Source of the DNA: Mimachlamys varia | Taxonomy: Eukaryota > Mollusca > Bivalvia > Pectinida > Pectinidae | Direction of reading: 5' to 3' | DNA: 64,000 nt | Assembly: GCA_947623455.1 (NCBI GenBank) | Contig: OX392529.1 | Location: 61,275,186 to 61,339,185 of the forward strand | Shown: positions 44,982-58,900 of the stretch, in pieces | Layout: each line of letters opens with the position of its first letter | How positions within the stretch are numbered: position 1 is the first letter of the stretch | The notes under the pieces: model-generated | What the model saw: the letters and a program-made list of their open reading frames with translations, nothing else | What the model was told of the DNA's origin: nothing | The model's database searches: none | Position numbers and translations under genes: made by a program

Positions 44982-45896
44982 TCAAAATATAACAATTGAC
45001 CTTGAGATATTTATTCTAGATAAATTCCGATGTTATTTTCTTATTCATCAAGAATATTGTAATCTAGCTGTCCTAAGCTGAAAATAAATGATGTATTTAT
45101 TTATCTTCTTTCTAAATGACGAGACCATTGAAGACTTTATCACCAAATATCAGATGACAATCTTAAATGAAATACATCACCTAGAAATCGCCAATAATTT
45201 GTACTAATAAATATATTTATTCATCCTTATTGGTCATTTTATACAAGTTTTGGGGATAATATCGGTAACACAATAAAGAAATACCACCGATATTGTCATG
45301 TCCAGTAACAGACGAAAAATATAATATAAAATCATAAATACATCCATTCATGACATGCTCATTGATAGACTGTACTCATAAAACTAGTATTTAATCGAAA
45401 CCAAGAATATTTAAACTTCTTATTTGATGAATATCGTATACTTACCAACAATGACAGCGAAGGGAACATGAGTCGTCTGCTAGTGACAAGATAGTTACCT
45501 CCCTTCGTAGTACTCTTCACATGTACGGCGGCCCATACTTGCCATATAGATAGTAGGCAATATTTTACATACAAAAAATAAAAATAAGTTATTTTCCCAT
45601 TTTTCGATTTCTTTCGAATTTTAACATGTGGTATATACATATGATATCTACTTATAACAGATAAGTTTGTTTCTTTTGCAATTTGTTTGAGGTATAATGA
45701 TAGAATGGTTAGACTAAATAGTTCAACAGCAGGTTTTGTTCCTATGGCTTTAATTATAAGATCCTTTATCCATGGCAGTACAATAGGTCTTAACGTTTTG
45801 GACAAAGATAGTTTGTGAGCTTTGGTAGAGACTTCCATTAAAGTACAAATATTTCGTAAGCACAGAATACCATTGACTAATAAAGGTAAATTATAT

Positions 45897-46245
45897 TGGA
45901 ATTCGAGAGATGCAGGTTGTTCAAACCATGAGCAATTTCATGGTCGCCATCATTGTCTCATTGAGAAATATTTTGTTTCTTTGTATGATATGACGATGGA
46001 CATTTCTGAGTATTCTCATTAGTGTTGTTTACTTCGAGGACTTGATGTTTTCTTGCATGTGACCAATATTTACATGTCGATGAAGCAGAAGACGCTTACT
46101 CTTCCGGAACACCTGGTCTTATTCTCTTGTACTTTTACAAGGGCCTCCATATAAATCTTTCATTTGTTCATACTTTGGCCTTAGTTAAATCACTTCTGAG
46201 TTTGGATTACGGTTTTGTTGACGCATCAGTATTCTCTGATTTTTT
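45897..46245 (+). mobile_element. Retroelement family A, 5'-truncated copy
   Basis: GGAATTCGAGAGATGCAGGT starts the reverse-transcriptase tail (residues resembling HGRHHCLIEKYFVSLYDM). The hallmark ATGAAGCAGAAGACGCTTAC follows at about 46,080 and the family end at 46,245. Confidence 0.75.
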
Positions 46246-47251
46246 GTGTGTGTCTTGTAACTCTTACTAACAGAGTCTGAGTTCATTTTGTTTTTAATAA
46301 ATTTAAACAAGGCATCAATAGAAGGAACATACACTTCGTACTAACCTGTAGTCAGGCCACAGAAGATCAGTTACTAAATGTCACCACAATTTAGAAATGG
46401 CCGCCGTCTTAAGTCACGTGATCCAAAGAAAGCTCTCGTGAGATCATGTGTCGTTTGCCATTTGCAAAATGATGCTAGAAAACTGGTGACTATTTAAAAA
46501 GAAAAATGCTGACGACATTCTGTGACTTGATAATGACATTGTAAAAGTGCGCGGCAATATCAAGAACATATCTTAAATGTGAAGAACATGGCATGGACAC
46601 GTAGTTGTTTATAAACCAGGAATTCAGGAACTAAGGAATGTCATTGGACTTCATATTTAGAAACGTGTAAGTGGTTGTTAGAAGTTGTTTTTGGTTGTTG
46701 GGCCTTGGTAAGCAGTGTTACGTGTTGATGACGAGAAGGGTGCCCGAGATGGACATGTATGACGCGGTATCGACCGATACGGTACACCTGATCGATAGGG
46801 ACACCGAGCGACCAAGGTGTTCATTAGACTTACATTCACGCGAACCATCATTAGGCCGAGGTATTGAGGGGAAATAATGAGTACAAACTCCAGCGAGCGT
46901 CTGATGTGTGTGCTCACATCATCTCAATCCCGGGCCAACCTGTACACCACACCATCCCTCGTACAGTATACTGCCACGAGGACTGTCCCTTTATGAAATA
47001 ATTATATTGAATTTCGTATAGGACAACAGGTTTTGTTCAATCTACGATTCTGTCTAATCAACATTTCATTCATATTTTCTTATTCATGAACGATTACTTT
47101 TAAATATTCAACATATGCCACCTCTGACGTTTTAATCGATTGCTGTGACGTTTCACTAGTTATATTATTCAATTCAAAGTGTTTAATCGAAATATTTTCA
47201 CACCTAGAGCTTCGCATGATTTACAGTGATTTGACCTTCGACCCTTGTTTT

Positions 47252-47458
47252 GACATACGCTCTCTACACCCCTGAAATAATCATGGCAAAACTGAAGGCT
47301 CCTTGTACGCCACTTTTTTGATGAGTTAAGAACCAGTCGTTCGACCTTTTGATGTACAAAAGAATCTCGTGGTGACATTGGTCAGTTTTGTTTGACCTGA
47401 GCGTGCCTTCAGTTTTGCCACGACATATGCCAGGGGTGTAGAGAGCGTATGTGAGCGT
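47252..47458. repeat. Inverted-repeat element with 50-bp arms
   Basis: ACGCTCTCTACACCCCTG and GGCAAAACTGAAGGC on the left are complementary to GCCTTCAGTTTTGCC and CAGGGGTGTAGAGAGCGT on the right, with about 100 bp between. Confidence 0.75.
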
Positions 47459-48594
47459 AACACTTGGATATCGAGGATGTACCAACCAATGGCCACTGTT
47501 ACCAGACCAAAGAATGCCTTTCGATTCACTTCGGTCATCAATGATTTTTGAATGGCTATTTAAATGTTATCTACCGTACGCAAGTCAACACAGCGACAAA
47601 GAATGTGCATACTATTAAAGGCGGCACATATTAAAGTGTCAAATTGACATTGATAGGCAGTTTAATCCAAAACCCAATGTCCAGCGAGCTGTTTAGTTGT
47701 GATAGTTTATCGTCGCCAGTGCGTAGCAACATTGTTTACTGACGCTACAGAAAGCTGACTCTTCTGACACAGACTTCCGGTAGGCTTTACTTTGTATCAC
47801 AGTGAGGAAAAACGTGCCCATTTTCACGAATCGGCAGGAGTTCGTGAACTTTGAATATGACACAACACATAAAAAGACAGCAGTTACGCAAATATGTAAG
47901 TATAGTTCAAACATAATGATGGTATCAAGTTTCAATTCAGATTAAAAAAAAAAAAACTGTTTTTATCCCAAAATACGAGAATCTGCAGCACATTTTCTTT
48001 TAAACTGAAGTTAGGTTTTCAGTGTGCTAGAATGAGTAATGCAATACATAAATAATATTATTAAGGGTATTACATTTGATAATATTTCTCAATCAACCAA
48101 GATTCAGAATAGTTTAGCCCGAAATTCGATTCGAGTTAAATTTTTAGTATGATGGTATCAGTAAGTTGACCAAGTTTCATTTTAATCAGATAACAATAAC
48201 ACTGTAAAAATTGAACTGAAATACCATTTGTAAATTCTCTTAAGTCCCCAAAAGCGGACCAATGAAGGCAATCCCTCCAAAGAAGGGTTAGGTGCTGAGC
48301 GTAGCTATATCTCTCACTAGTATTGTGGACGACAGTCATTAATTCTCTATAAATTCAGTCATTTGTCTTGTACTAAGGTCGTGGAATCTTAATGTTTAGA
48401 TACTGAGAGAAAACTGTAAGCATACACGGGTTTTAATTAATTTATTATTCTAGATGTACAAAATTACAAAATATGAAATGAGATCTCATGATTTATAAGT
48501 GAAAAATATTACAATGGAAACTACTTGAATCTCAACATTATGACAGTTAGATGATTTGAGAGTATAAACATGCACATAATTATGATGAAATATG

Positions 48595-49352
48595 AATAAA
48601 AAACAAGATGCCCATGACATGCATCGCTCACCTGGTATAATTATCAAATTTTAACTTTAAATTGGTCTAGAATCTAAGATAAAATTATCCTTAAGGACAT
48701 GCTAATATTTGAAAATGTTTGACCCCTTTGACGTTTAATGAATGTCAAGGTAGTTTTTACTCAAAACCTTTGTCTATCTTCTTCAAAGAAGGCTATGTGT
48801 CAAACATGTTTCTCAGTCTTTGAAATATTAGCTACTGTGACCTAGAAAGTAAATATAGTGATATGTTTTCGCAAACTTTGTTCAGCTTTTTCTTAGAAAA
48901 CTACCAGCAAAATATCATGTCTCTAGGCTTTCCGGTATTTCAGAAGAAAGTGTTCGAAGATTTTGACATACTTCACCCATGTGACTTTGACAGTAGGTCA
49001 TTACGATTTTTGTTGCAAACTTTATTCAGTTCCTTCTAAGGAAGCTACCAGCCAAATGTTATGTATCTAGTCCTTTTGTGAAATTGAGAAGGTGTCGTTT
49101 GAAAGTTTAGACACATTTGACCCATATGACCTCGAAAGCAGGCCAATATACTTTGTTCTCAAACTTTGTTCAGTTCCTTTCAAGTAAACTACCAGTCAAA
49201 TATCATGTCTCTAAGCCTTTCAGTATTACAGAAGATATCGTTTGAAGGAAAAGATGACGGACACATGACCGACAACAGACGACAGACGGATGGACAACGG
49301 ACATGGCACCATAGCATAAACTTACATACACCTTCGTGTCAGGTGACCTAGA
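48595..49352 (+). repeat. Long dispersed molluscan repeat
   Basis: Starts CCCATGACATGCATCGCTCA, carries three internal copies of a CTTTGTTCAG(C/T)T..AAACTACCAG(C/T)(C/A)AAAT module (about 125 bp apart) and ends with GACGGACACATGACCGACAA and CAGGTGACCTAGAAA. Typical of a SINE/LINE-tail-like family in bivalves; not coding. Confidence 0.6.
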
Positions 49353-50569
49353 AATCAAACACGATTGATAAACACATAAATATACTTATTATTTATGAAT
49401 AAATTGATTATAATCAAATCTGGAATATGTATTGGTTACTCTGTGAACAAAGATATTAACAAGCATTCTTCCCTCTATCAAATACAGAAAATCGGAGATT
49501 GGACAGAGTCGCCTCCCTTTAACAAACAGTCACCATACCAGACTCTTACTTGTGAATGCTTACGTATAATACACCGTACTGATAATGAGAATGTTAATCA
49601 CGAATTTATACATACATGTATATAATAACAATAACTTGTGACATTTATGGTAGCGTAATATAGCAATGTAATGATAACAATGAGCATTATAAATTTTGAT
49701 TGAAATGATCACAACTTTCAGATGAATATTAAAACCTTTAACTGATTTAGCATATAAACATATACATTATTACAGATGACACTTTAAATTTAAGGTTAAT
49801 TTAATAACTTTATTTATCATTGGTGAAGATATAGAGTTGGTCGGGTTTTGATTCCTCGATCGGAAGTGAACATTTATGGGATCACCTGTGCGACCGCGTC
49901 GGTTTTCTCTGGACAACACCTGAACAACGTAAACCCATACCCCGGGTATGAAGTTCCAGTGCCTTTGTAAAGTACGAGCTGGAAGTAGAGTCGGGAAAAA
50001 CGTTTTCTTTGATGAAAATCCTCCTTTTGAAGTATGACCTGTAGTGCATTCTAAAGTGCCCGGACAAGATATCGGAAGGACGGACGGACAAAACACAAAA
50101 CAATAGTCCTCCTCTGGACCCGGTAGAGGTTTTTCAACTAAACGTTATATCTAAATATCTACAGTAAATGATGCTATTTATATTCTAGCATAGACATATG
50201 AGCTATTAAGCTGTTTCAGGTTTGTTTATGAAGTGACGAAATGCTAAAGGGGGTAATTAAGTGAACTAACGTTTAATACAGACATCTATTATAATAAGAT
50301 ACTTATATTCAGACAAAAATATCCTTACTCGATAATTACATATCATGTGTGTCCAGTTTAGTCTGTTTAATTATTGGGAAAGCCCGCGCCAAATATAGCA
50401 TGGAACACGCGCCCCTGGGGCGACCACATGTACACAATTGTAAACAAAAGGAACAAATATTTAAACCATGTAAATTTGAAGAAACGTAAAAGGTCATCTG
50501 GAATAATAACAAAAATTATATCAATTGCACACTATCCTATACTAGTACACTGTAGTTTACAACCAATCC

Positions 50570-52552
50570 TATTATCGTACAATTTACACCATTACACATA
50601 ATCCTATCAATGTACACTGTACACCTTTACACCTAATCCTATTATCGTACACTGTACAGCGTTACACATAATCATATTCTCGTACACTGTACAGCGTTAC
50701 ACACAATCCTATTATCGTACACTGTACAGCTTTACACATAATCATATTCTCGTACACTGTACAGCGTTACACACAATCATATTCTCGTACACTGTACAGC
50801 TTTACACATAATCATATTCTCGTACACTGTTCAGCGTTACACACAATCCTTTAAGTGTACACTGTAAAGCGTTACACACAATCCTATTATCGTACAACTG
50901 TACAGTGTTACACACAATCCTGTTATCGTACAGTGTTACACATAATCATATTCTCGTACACTGTACAGCTTTACACATAATCATATTCTCGTACAATGTA
51001 CAGCGTTACACACAATCCTTTAAGTGTGCACTGTACAGCGTTACACACAATCATATTATCGTATACTGTACACCTTTACACACAATCCTATTATCGTATA
51101 CTGTACACCTTTACACACAATCCTATTATCGTATACTGTACACCTTTACACACAATCCTATTATCGTACAACTGTACACCTTTACACACAATCCTATTAT
51201 CGTATACTGTACACCTTTACACATAATCCTATTATCGTATACTGTACACCTTTACACACAATCCTATTATCGTATACTGTACACCTTTACACACAATCCT
51301 ATTATCGTACAACTGTACACCTTTACACACAATCCTATTATCGTACACTGTACACCTTTACACACAATCCTATTATCGTATACTGTACAACTTTACACAC
51401 AATCCTATTATTGCACACTGTACAGTGTTACACACAATCCTATTATTGCACACTGTACACCTTTACACACAATCCTATTATCGTGCACTGTACACCTTTA
51501 CACACAATCCTATTATCGTGCACTGTACACCTTTATACATAATCCTATTATCGTATACTGTACACCTTTACACACAATCCTATTATCGTATACTGTACAC
51601 CTTTACACATAATCCTATTATCGTACACTGTACACCTTTACACATAATCCTATTATCGTACACTGTACACCTTTACACATGATCCTATTCTCGTATACTG
51701 TACACCTTTACACACAATCCTATTATCGTATACTGTACACCTTTACACACAATCCTATTATTGCACACTGTACACCTTTACACACAATCCTATTATTGCA
51801 CACTGTACACCTTTACACATAATCCTATTATTGCACACTGTACACCTTCACACACAATCCTATTATCGTACACTGTACAGCTTTACAACCAATCCTGTTA
51901 TCGTACAACTGTACAGCGTTACACACAATCCTATTATTGCACACTGTACACCTTTACACACAATCCTATTATCGTATACTGTACACCTTTACACACAATC
52001 CTATTATCGTGCACTGTACACCTTTACACACAATCCTATTATCGTACAACTGTACACCTTTACACACAATCCTATTATCGTACAACTGTACACCTTTACA
52101 CACAATCCTATTATCGTACAACTGTACACCTTTACACACAATCCTATTATCGTACAACTGTACACCTTTACACACAATCCTATTATCGTACAACTGTACA
52201 CCTTTACACACAATCCTATTATCGTACAACTGTACACCTTTACACACAATCCTATTATCGTATACTGTACACCTTTACACACAATCCTATTATCGTACAA
52301 CTGTACACCTTTACACACAATCCTATTATCGTGCACTGTACACCTTTACACATAATCCTATTATTGCACACTGTACACCTTTACACATAATCCTATTATT
52401 GCACACTGTACACCTTTACACACAATCCTATTATTGCACACTGTACACCTTTACACATAATCCTATTATTGCACACTGTACACCTTTACACACAATCCTA
52501 TTATTGCACACTGTACACCTTTACACACAATCCTATTATCGTACATTGTTCA
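50570..52552. repeat. 35/36-bp satellite (about 56 copies)
   Basis: The unit is CCTATTATCGTACACTGTAC followed by ACCTTTACACACAAT; a 36-bp variant has ACAACTGTAC. The variants are clustered: the 36-bp form fills 52,030-52,260, and ATTGCACACTG forms fill 51,740-51,850 and 52,360-52,520. ORFs here are artefacts. Confidence 0.97.
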
Positions 52553-52904
52553 GGTTACTGGGGTACTCAAAATGAAGTACTAGTATACATTGTGATGCGA
52601 AGCGATTCTGCCGTTTAGACCATCATACACAGGAAAAAGTACTCACAATCAGTAATAATAAGATATATATACAGAACAATATGGTGAAAAGTCATGATGC
52701 TCTCCTGCTGTAGTCTTCTACTTTTATACGGTAATTATTTTACCTGTTTTGTTATACTTAGGTCGCCACTTTCACAATACGTAAATCTCAACATAACAAG
52801 CGGGTAGAACCCTTTGTAAAACCGGTATTAAGTTCTGGTGTCTAATTTCTTAACAACCAATGTCACCCTTGTTGGTATTCAATTCAATTGTGAAACTATC
52901 AATG

Positions 52905-52947
52905 TCACACCGATTGGTTAGGAAATCCCACTGCAACGTCAGCCTCA
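52905..52947 (-). CDS. Cadherin last coding exon with stop
   Basis: Acceptor CTGTTTCAG. With the preceding AG it reads SEADVAVGFPNQSV then TGA at 52,905-52,907. The last residues do not form a strong PDZ-ligand consensus. Confidence 0.72.
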
Positions 52948-55900
52948 CTGAAACAGACAAACATCACGTATATTAGAACCTCGTTATCTCGAACTCATGT
53001 ACAACTCGTTTAAATCGAAGTATTTTGTCGACCCCGGCCATGTTTTACACTAACATTCAAACCTTCATAAGTCGAAAACTCGGATAACTCGAAGTTTTAC
53101 CATGGTCCCGTTTACTTCGAGATAACGAGGATAGACCGTAACTTGGTTTGGTCTATTTTGCATAAAAATAATAAATAAAACAAACCTACCTTGCAGTATA
53201 CGCTGGATTTATAACAGACTGAAAGTGAAAATAAATAACAACATATAAGTTGAGTTTTCTTTATTATTCATTTACAATTGCATACCTTAGATGCATAAAA
53301 CCTCAACAATTGGTAATATTGTCATATATCGAAACCATTGATATGCAATATATATAAGACCTTACAAGAATGTCAACGTTATATTGAATGATTTTAGCTC
53401 AATCAATAATTATGTTTTCATGTCTAAGTTTGAGGACGTGTGTGATCCTAAATCAGTTATTAGGAACAGGACAGAGTACGTTAAACATCTAACCTGTTGG
53501 AGCTGTTGAGATCCGTTCGTTCCGCCTCTTATCTCGGGTACTGTGTCGTATGGACCGACACCATGAGCTTCCGGAAGCTGATCATACCCATCAGTATACA
53601 AAGTACCCCCACTGGTTGCGTACTCATGCTGATGTCTGTCTGTCTGTAGACCGCTATACGGCGAGGGGTCTTTCTTATTTTTGGTTTTGGTTGGGTTATA
53701 GACAGCTAGCTGTTTATCCACAGTGCGGTACCTAGAATATCAGTATAGCATACTTGGTAACATAGTGCTCATATTATAAGAAAACGGCTTCATTACATTA
53801 TTTGCTTGATAATATATATAGAGGATCTTACACGAGTGTCTTTGTAATATGGAATTTATTAAACGAGTTCAATAATTTCATATGTCACGAGCCTTTAGGC
53901 GAGTAAAATATTAAATTATATAACGTGTTTAATAAATTCAATATTACATTGACGCGAGTGTAAGATTCTATTTATCACATAACTTATATTAATGAGAAAA
54001 TACACTGAAACTCTCCCATTCATTCTCAATTAGAAAGGCAAATTTCTTCTATGACGTTACGATTTTCACTACCGAGACAATCATATGACGTCATAAAGAC
54101 GTCATTTGTTTATGACGTCACAATAGTGTTATTACAAGTGTGTAATACCATATTCATGACATGGCTGTATGACATGACTGAACGGGTCAGTTGTGTGATA
54201 GAGAAAATTATCAAATTTTGAAAACTTTATCATTTTTACTACAGTGATGAGCAGTGAAAATATTTTTGCAGGAGCTACATGTACTTTCCTGGTGTAAGAG
54301 TGTAAAAGATCCCCTTGATCCAACCACACTGTTTTCGTAAATTGTGTGTTTACAAGTGTCGTTTATTATTCATATATTTTTTAAATGTGGAATTATATTT
54401 TGTAGCGTATTAATATCTTGAAATGCACACTTATCCCGATCAGCTGCCCAAATCGGTTTTTGATTTCGACGGATTTGCCTTGCTACTTCAAATAGGAAGA
54501 TAAAGGAATAAAATAATAATAACATTTTAAGGTCTCATTCGAGATGTAATAAAAAGAAAATTCAATCGTTTGCCGTTTAATATAAAATGTATTTCACTCG
54601 TATGGTAGATTTTTGTTTGTATATTTTCATTTGTGCTACGCAATCGTGATAATACATAAACAAATTTACCATACTCGTGAAATTTAAAAAACTAGAACTG
54701 TAAGCCAATGGCTAACTAATACTCCCGCTCCCCAACCATTGCATCACAGGTTAAGGAACAGTTTTTCATCAAAAATTTTCAAACAAAAACCTGTTGACAG
54801 TGACCTGGCTACGATTGCAAACCTGCATGCATATCTACTGCAATAATAAAAAATGGTATAGCCTGCATTGTTATACTCCGATGCGGGTAATACACAGGGA
54901 ATTACGGTACACAAAATCCCTTACATTCCTATGTGGCTCCATTGAAATCAGTTCGCAGGTTTAGATAGTTATACTAAAAATTAGCGTTCAACAAGAATTT
55001 AGGTATTCTGACCAGGTCACCATACCACGTGCTGTTTTGGATTTATGATCTCATACACTCAACACAATCAAAGGTTAATCCTTATATTGATGGTATTTTT
55101 CTGTAAATGGTTCATAGGTTTTCTGTTCAATATAGCCCCACCTGCGGACATTGAATTCATTTCAAAACTTACAAACGTGAAAAAGGTTCAAGATGGCATA
55201 AGCCGTTATTAACTCTGCCCATGTCCAGTGTTGATGACGTCATACAATTGTGACTCGAACTTGATAATTTGCATAGCTCCGCCTACATGTATTGTTGTCG
55301 TCGTCATAGAAATTCGGCACGTTCGCAAGTATAGTTATTGGAAAATAACTCTAGTTTGCAGGACAATGGTTATCGAGTGAAGGTCAGTGTAGACTGTAAA
55401 TATTTGATATAAACGGCAAACTTTTAAATATCCTCTATTTATAATGAGATTTCTTTTCATTCAAATTGGTTCAGGAGTTTTTGAGAAGGAGTTGAAAATG
55501 TAAATTGTTTACGGACGGACGACGTACGACAGACGACGCACGATGACGGACAAAAGACGATTATAATAGATCACTTGAGACTTTGTCTCAGGTGACTTAA
55601 AACGTGATATTATTCTCTAGAACCAGAGAGACGGTATCACCAACTAAGTTGGGTGAAAACTAGCAAGCAAAACAACGGCAGTTGCGTTATACATATGTTG
55701 TGAATTCTATATTTTTAGATTCATGTTCATATCTTGACATTTAAACATAAAAACGATCAGTTTCTTTTAAAACACACACTTATCGTTTGGAAGTAACGTT
55801 CACAAAAAGAACTTACTTGTAGAATAATACGAAGCACAGGCCAATGGCTATACACAGTGCTCCTACAAGTGCTAGCATGACGGCGAAGAACAGGTCCTTT

Positions 55901-58900
55901 TCTGCCACGATCTCCGTCCTCATTGCAGGGGTGAAACATGGCAGGTACTCCCCTGTCAATGTTATCTTCACAGTACTCGAACTGAAACAAGTGTATTTAA
56001 ACATTTCAGAACATCGAAACTGAAAATGTAATCAATGTAATGAACTTTTAACGATTCACTTCATTGTCAATCAAAATACCAATATGTTCAATATGAGTAC
56101 ATAGCACATCACTATCTGTAGGAGTAAAGTAATTTAAAACAATTTAATTTATTTGTGGCTAGTCACGTGTCCTATAATTTTCCTATAAATTTTGATTGAA
56201 TGAGGGATTTGATTTTTTTTGGTCGTTGATTACAAAAAGGACGCTCACCCTTCCGGAACACATGTTCCTATTCTTGTATTTGATCAATGGCCCCCATGAC
56301 AGTTTTCATTGTTGAGTTATACATTTTGTTATTCGGTTTTCCTTAAAGTTAGTTTTTCTTATTTTTTCTTTCACCACATTTGATCTTAAGTTAGTAAAAT
56401 TTAGGACAGAGTAAACGAGTACAGACCTGTATTTAGGTATATCGCCACTGTCTGTAGCTCGAATAGTCAGAGTTATGTTGGAGGCATCAAACTTTTCATC
56501 CAGCAGGTAAGCAAGTTTTATCACACCACTTGTTGGGTCTATGGTCATTACATCCTGTATGCAAATCAGATTTGTTATATTATGAAAAAACTTTGAACTC
56601 TTGACCTGAATATGATTATTTAAAGGGAAGTTTATACAATATTACTCTTTATTTTGATTCGCTGACTATACAAATAATGAAAATGAAAAATAATCCTTTT
56701 CATACAAACATTACTAGGTACAACAGACCATTGGTCCTATATGACAAAAGCGTAACTTGTAACACATGCAGGCATCACGTGACAAATGTTCGCGCGCGCA
56801 AAAGAACAGCTAAACATGAATATTAGATGGGTAAAGTCATATTAGCATTACCATAGTAGTGTATATAATGAGGTAAACAAAAACAAGGCACAAGTGGCTT
56901 TTGTTAATGACATTCTTCGATGTCGACTGCTGACAAACAAACTAACAACACAAGGATTCGAGAGATGCAGGTTGATCAAAACTATGTGCAAGTTTTATTG
57001 TCGCCATCTATGTCTCATTGAGAAATATTCTGTATCTTTAAGTGATATGAAGATGGACGTTATTGGGTATGCTCTTTAGTGTGTTTACTTGTTGTGATTG
57101 ACAATGATACTAAGTTCTCGTTTTGAGAACGTGATGTTTACTTGGATGTGACAAAGATTTACATGGCGAGTGTCGTCGATGAAGCAGAAGACGCTTACTC
57201 TTACGGAACACCAGCACTTATTCTTTTGTGCTTTTACGAGGGTCTCAATATAAATCTTTCTTTTGTTCCTATTTTGACTCTAATTTAATCGATTTTGAGT
57301 TCGGAATATGGTTTTGTTGACGCTTTGGTATTCTCTGATTTTTGTTTTCCGACATATTCTCACCCCCGTTATACATTCTACAGTAATACTCGCGCGTGCG
57401 CTGATGTTTCTTTTATTATTTTATTATGTACACATATATCTATAATTTCTAAATTAGCAAAAATGCCAGTTCATAACCAGATCATGATCATGTTAATAAA
57501 AAATTAAAAGACATAATAAGGAAAATTCATAAAAAAAAAGATTAATTTTTTTTTTTAAATGAAAGAAATGAACAACGTAATGTGACTTCCAGAGGTAATT
57601 AGAATTAAAGGGTTCATATAAATGGTATATCCCGTTTATTGTTATAATCATCATTAGTTCAATATTTCAATGGAACCATTACGTCGCACTTACCCTGTAG
57701 TTTCCGGTAGTGATGCTGTATTGTATAGTATTCTTTGGAGTTTGGTCAGCATCTGTTGCTGACACTGCCAACACCACGTCAGTTAGCAGGTGACTCCGTG
57801 GGATTTCTGTTTGGTATACATCTATAAATAGAAATGCTTAACGGTTGAATATGTTTTTTTCTCACAACATTAAAAACAGAAAAGATATAATAAGGTGATT
57901 AATTTCGCCACAAGAATGATTCTTTTTTCTTAAAATCAATACTTTTTAGAAAATATAAACCAAAATGAGTTGGCATTTTTCTTAAATTTGCCCTGTATTT
58001 TCTAATCGTGCATATTTTATTAACCTTGAAAACTGATGTTACAATTAGTAATAAATTAGCCAAAGCAATTACTTGATATGGGATGGTTGTGATATGATAT
58101 GGTGTTTTATAGATTATACTCATGGTTTAAACCTTGAGAAAAACGTGGGAAATGCTGGTTTGGATCATCATATTTGACTTCTACAATGACAGGAGTTGAA
58201 TCCTTCATGGAGGTGTCCATTTTATCAACCGCTTCAACAGTAAGCTGTAATCGAATAAATAAAATGGTTATTTATCCTTTCATTGGCATTTTGCCCAAAA
58301 TCGAAGGTGCAATCCTTTGATTGGAGATTAGATTGAAAAAATAACAAGATAGCTAACAAGGGGAGCACAATCCCACAAACAAACTTTACTAAATGTAGTT
58401 ATTCTAACGACAAGTGGAGTAAACAAGTTTTAAAGTCATCACACAGAGAATAAACGATTAACTAGACTTCGGATGTCCAACCTCTGATCAAGCATTAGAA
58501 ACAAAGTTTGTCGTTTGTATATTATTAATCTTGTTTCAAAATCGAGAAATCACAAGGAAGCCATATTTATCTGAAAACAATAGGTCTTGGACAACCAACA
58601 CACTGGCAGATCACAGCGAATAAGTAGGTTCTGGACAATCAACACACTGGCAGATCACACCGAATAAGTAGGTCTTGGACAACTCATACACTGGCAGATC
58701 ACACCGAAAACAATAGGTCTTGGACAACCAACACACTGGCAGATCACACCGAAAACAATAGGTCGTGGACAACCCACACACTGGCAGATCACACCGAAAA
58801 CAATAGGTCGTGGACAACCCACACACTGGCAGATCACACCGAAAACAATAGGTCTTGGACAACCCACACAATGGCAGATCACACCGAAAACAATAGGTCG

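Noticed and set aside
45359..45838. 159-codon minus ORF
   Set aside because: No domain, splice or composition support; it lies beside a retroelement fragment and may be a chance ORF or unrecognised element remnant.
46671..46917. Relatively GC-rich segment with ORFs on both strands
   Set aside because: No family resemblance in either frame and no convincing splice sites; noted only as a local composition change.
50905..52575. Overlapping ORFs of 76-235 codons (YTQSYYRTTVHLYT-type)
   Set aside because: Artefacts of the 35/36-bp satellite, open in several frames at once.
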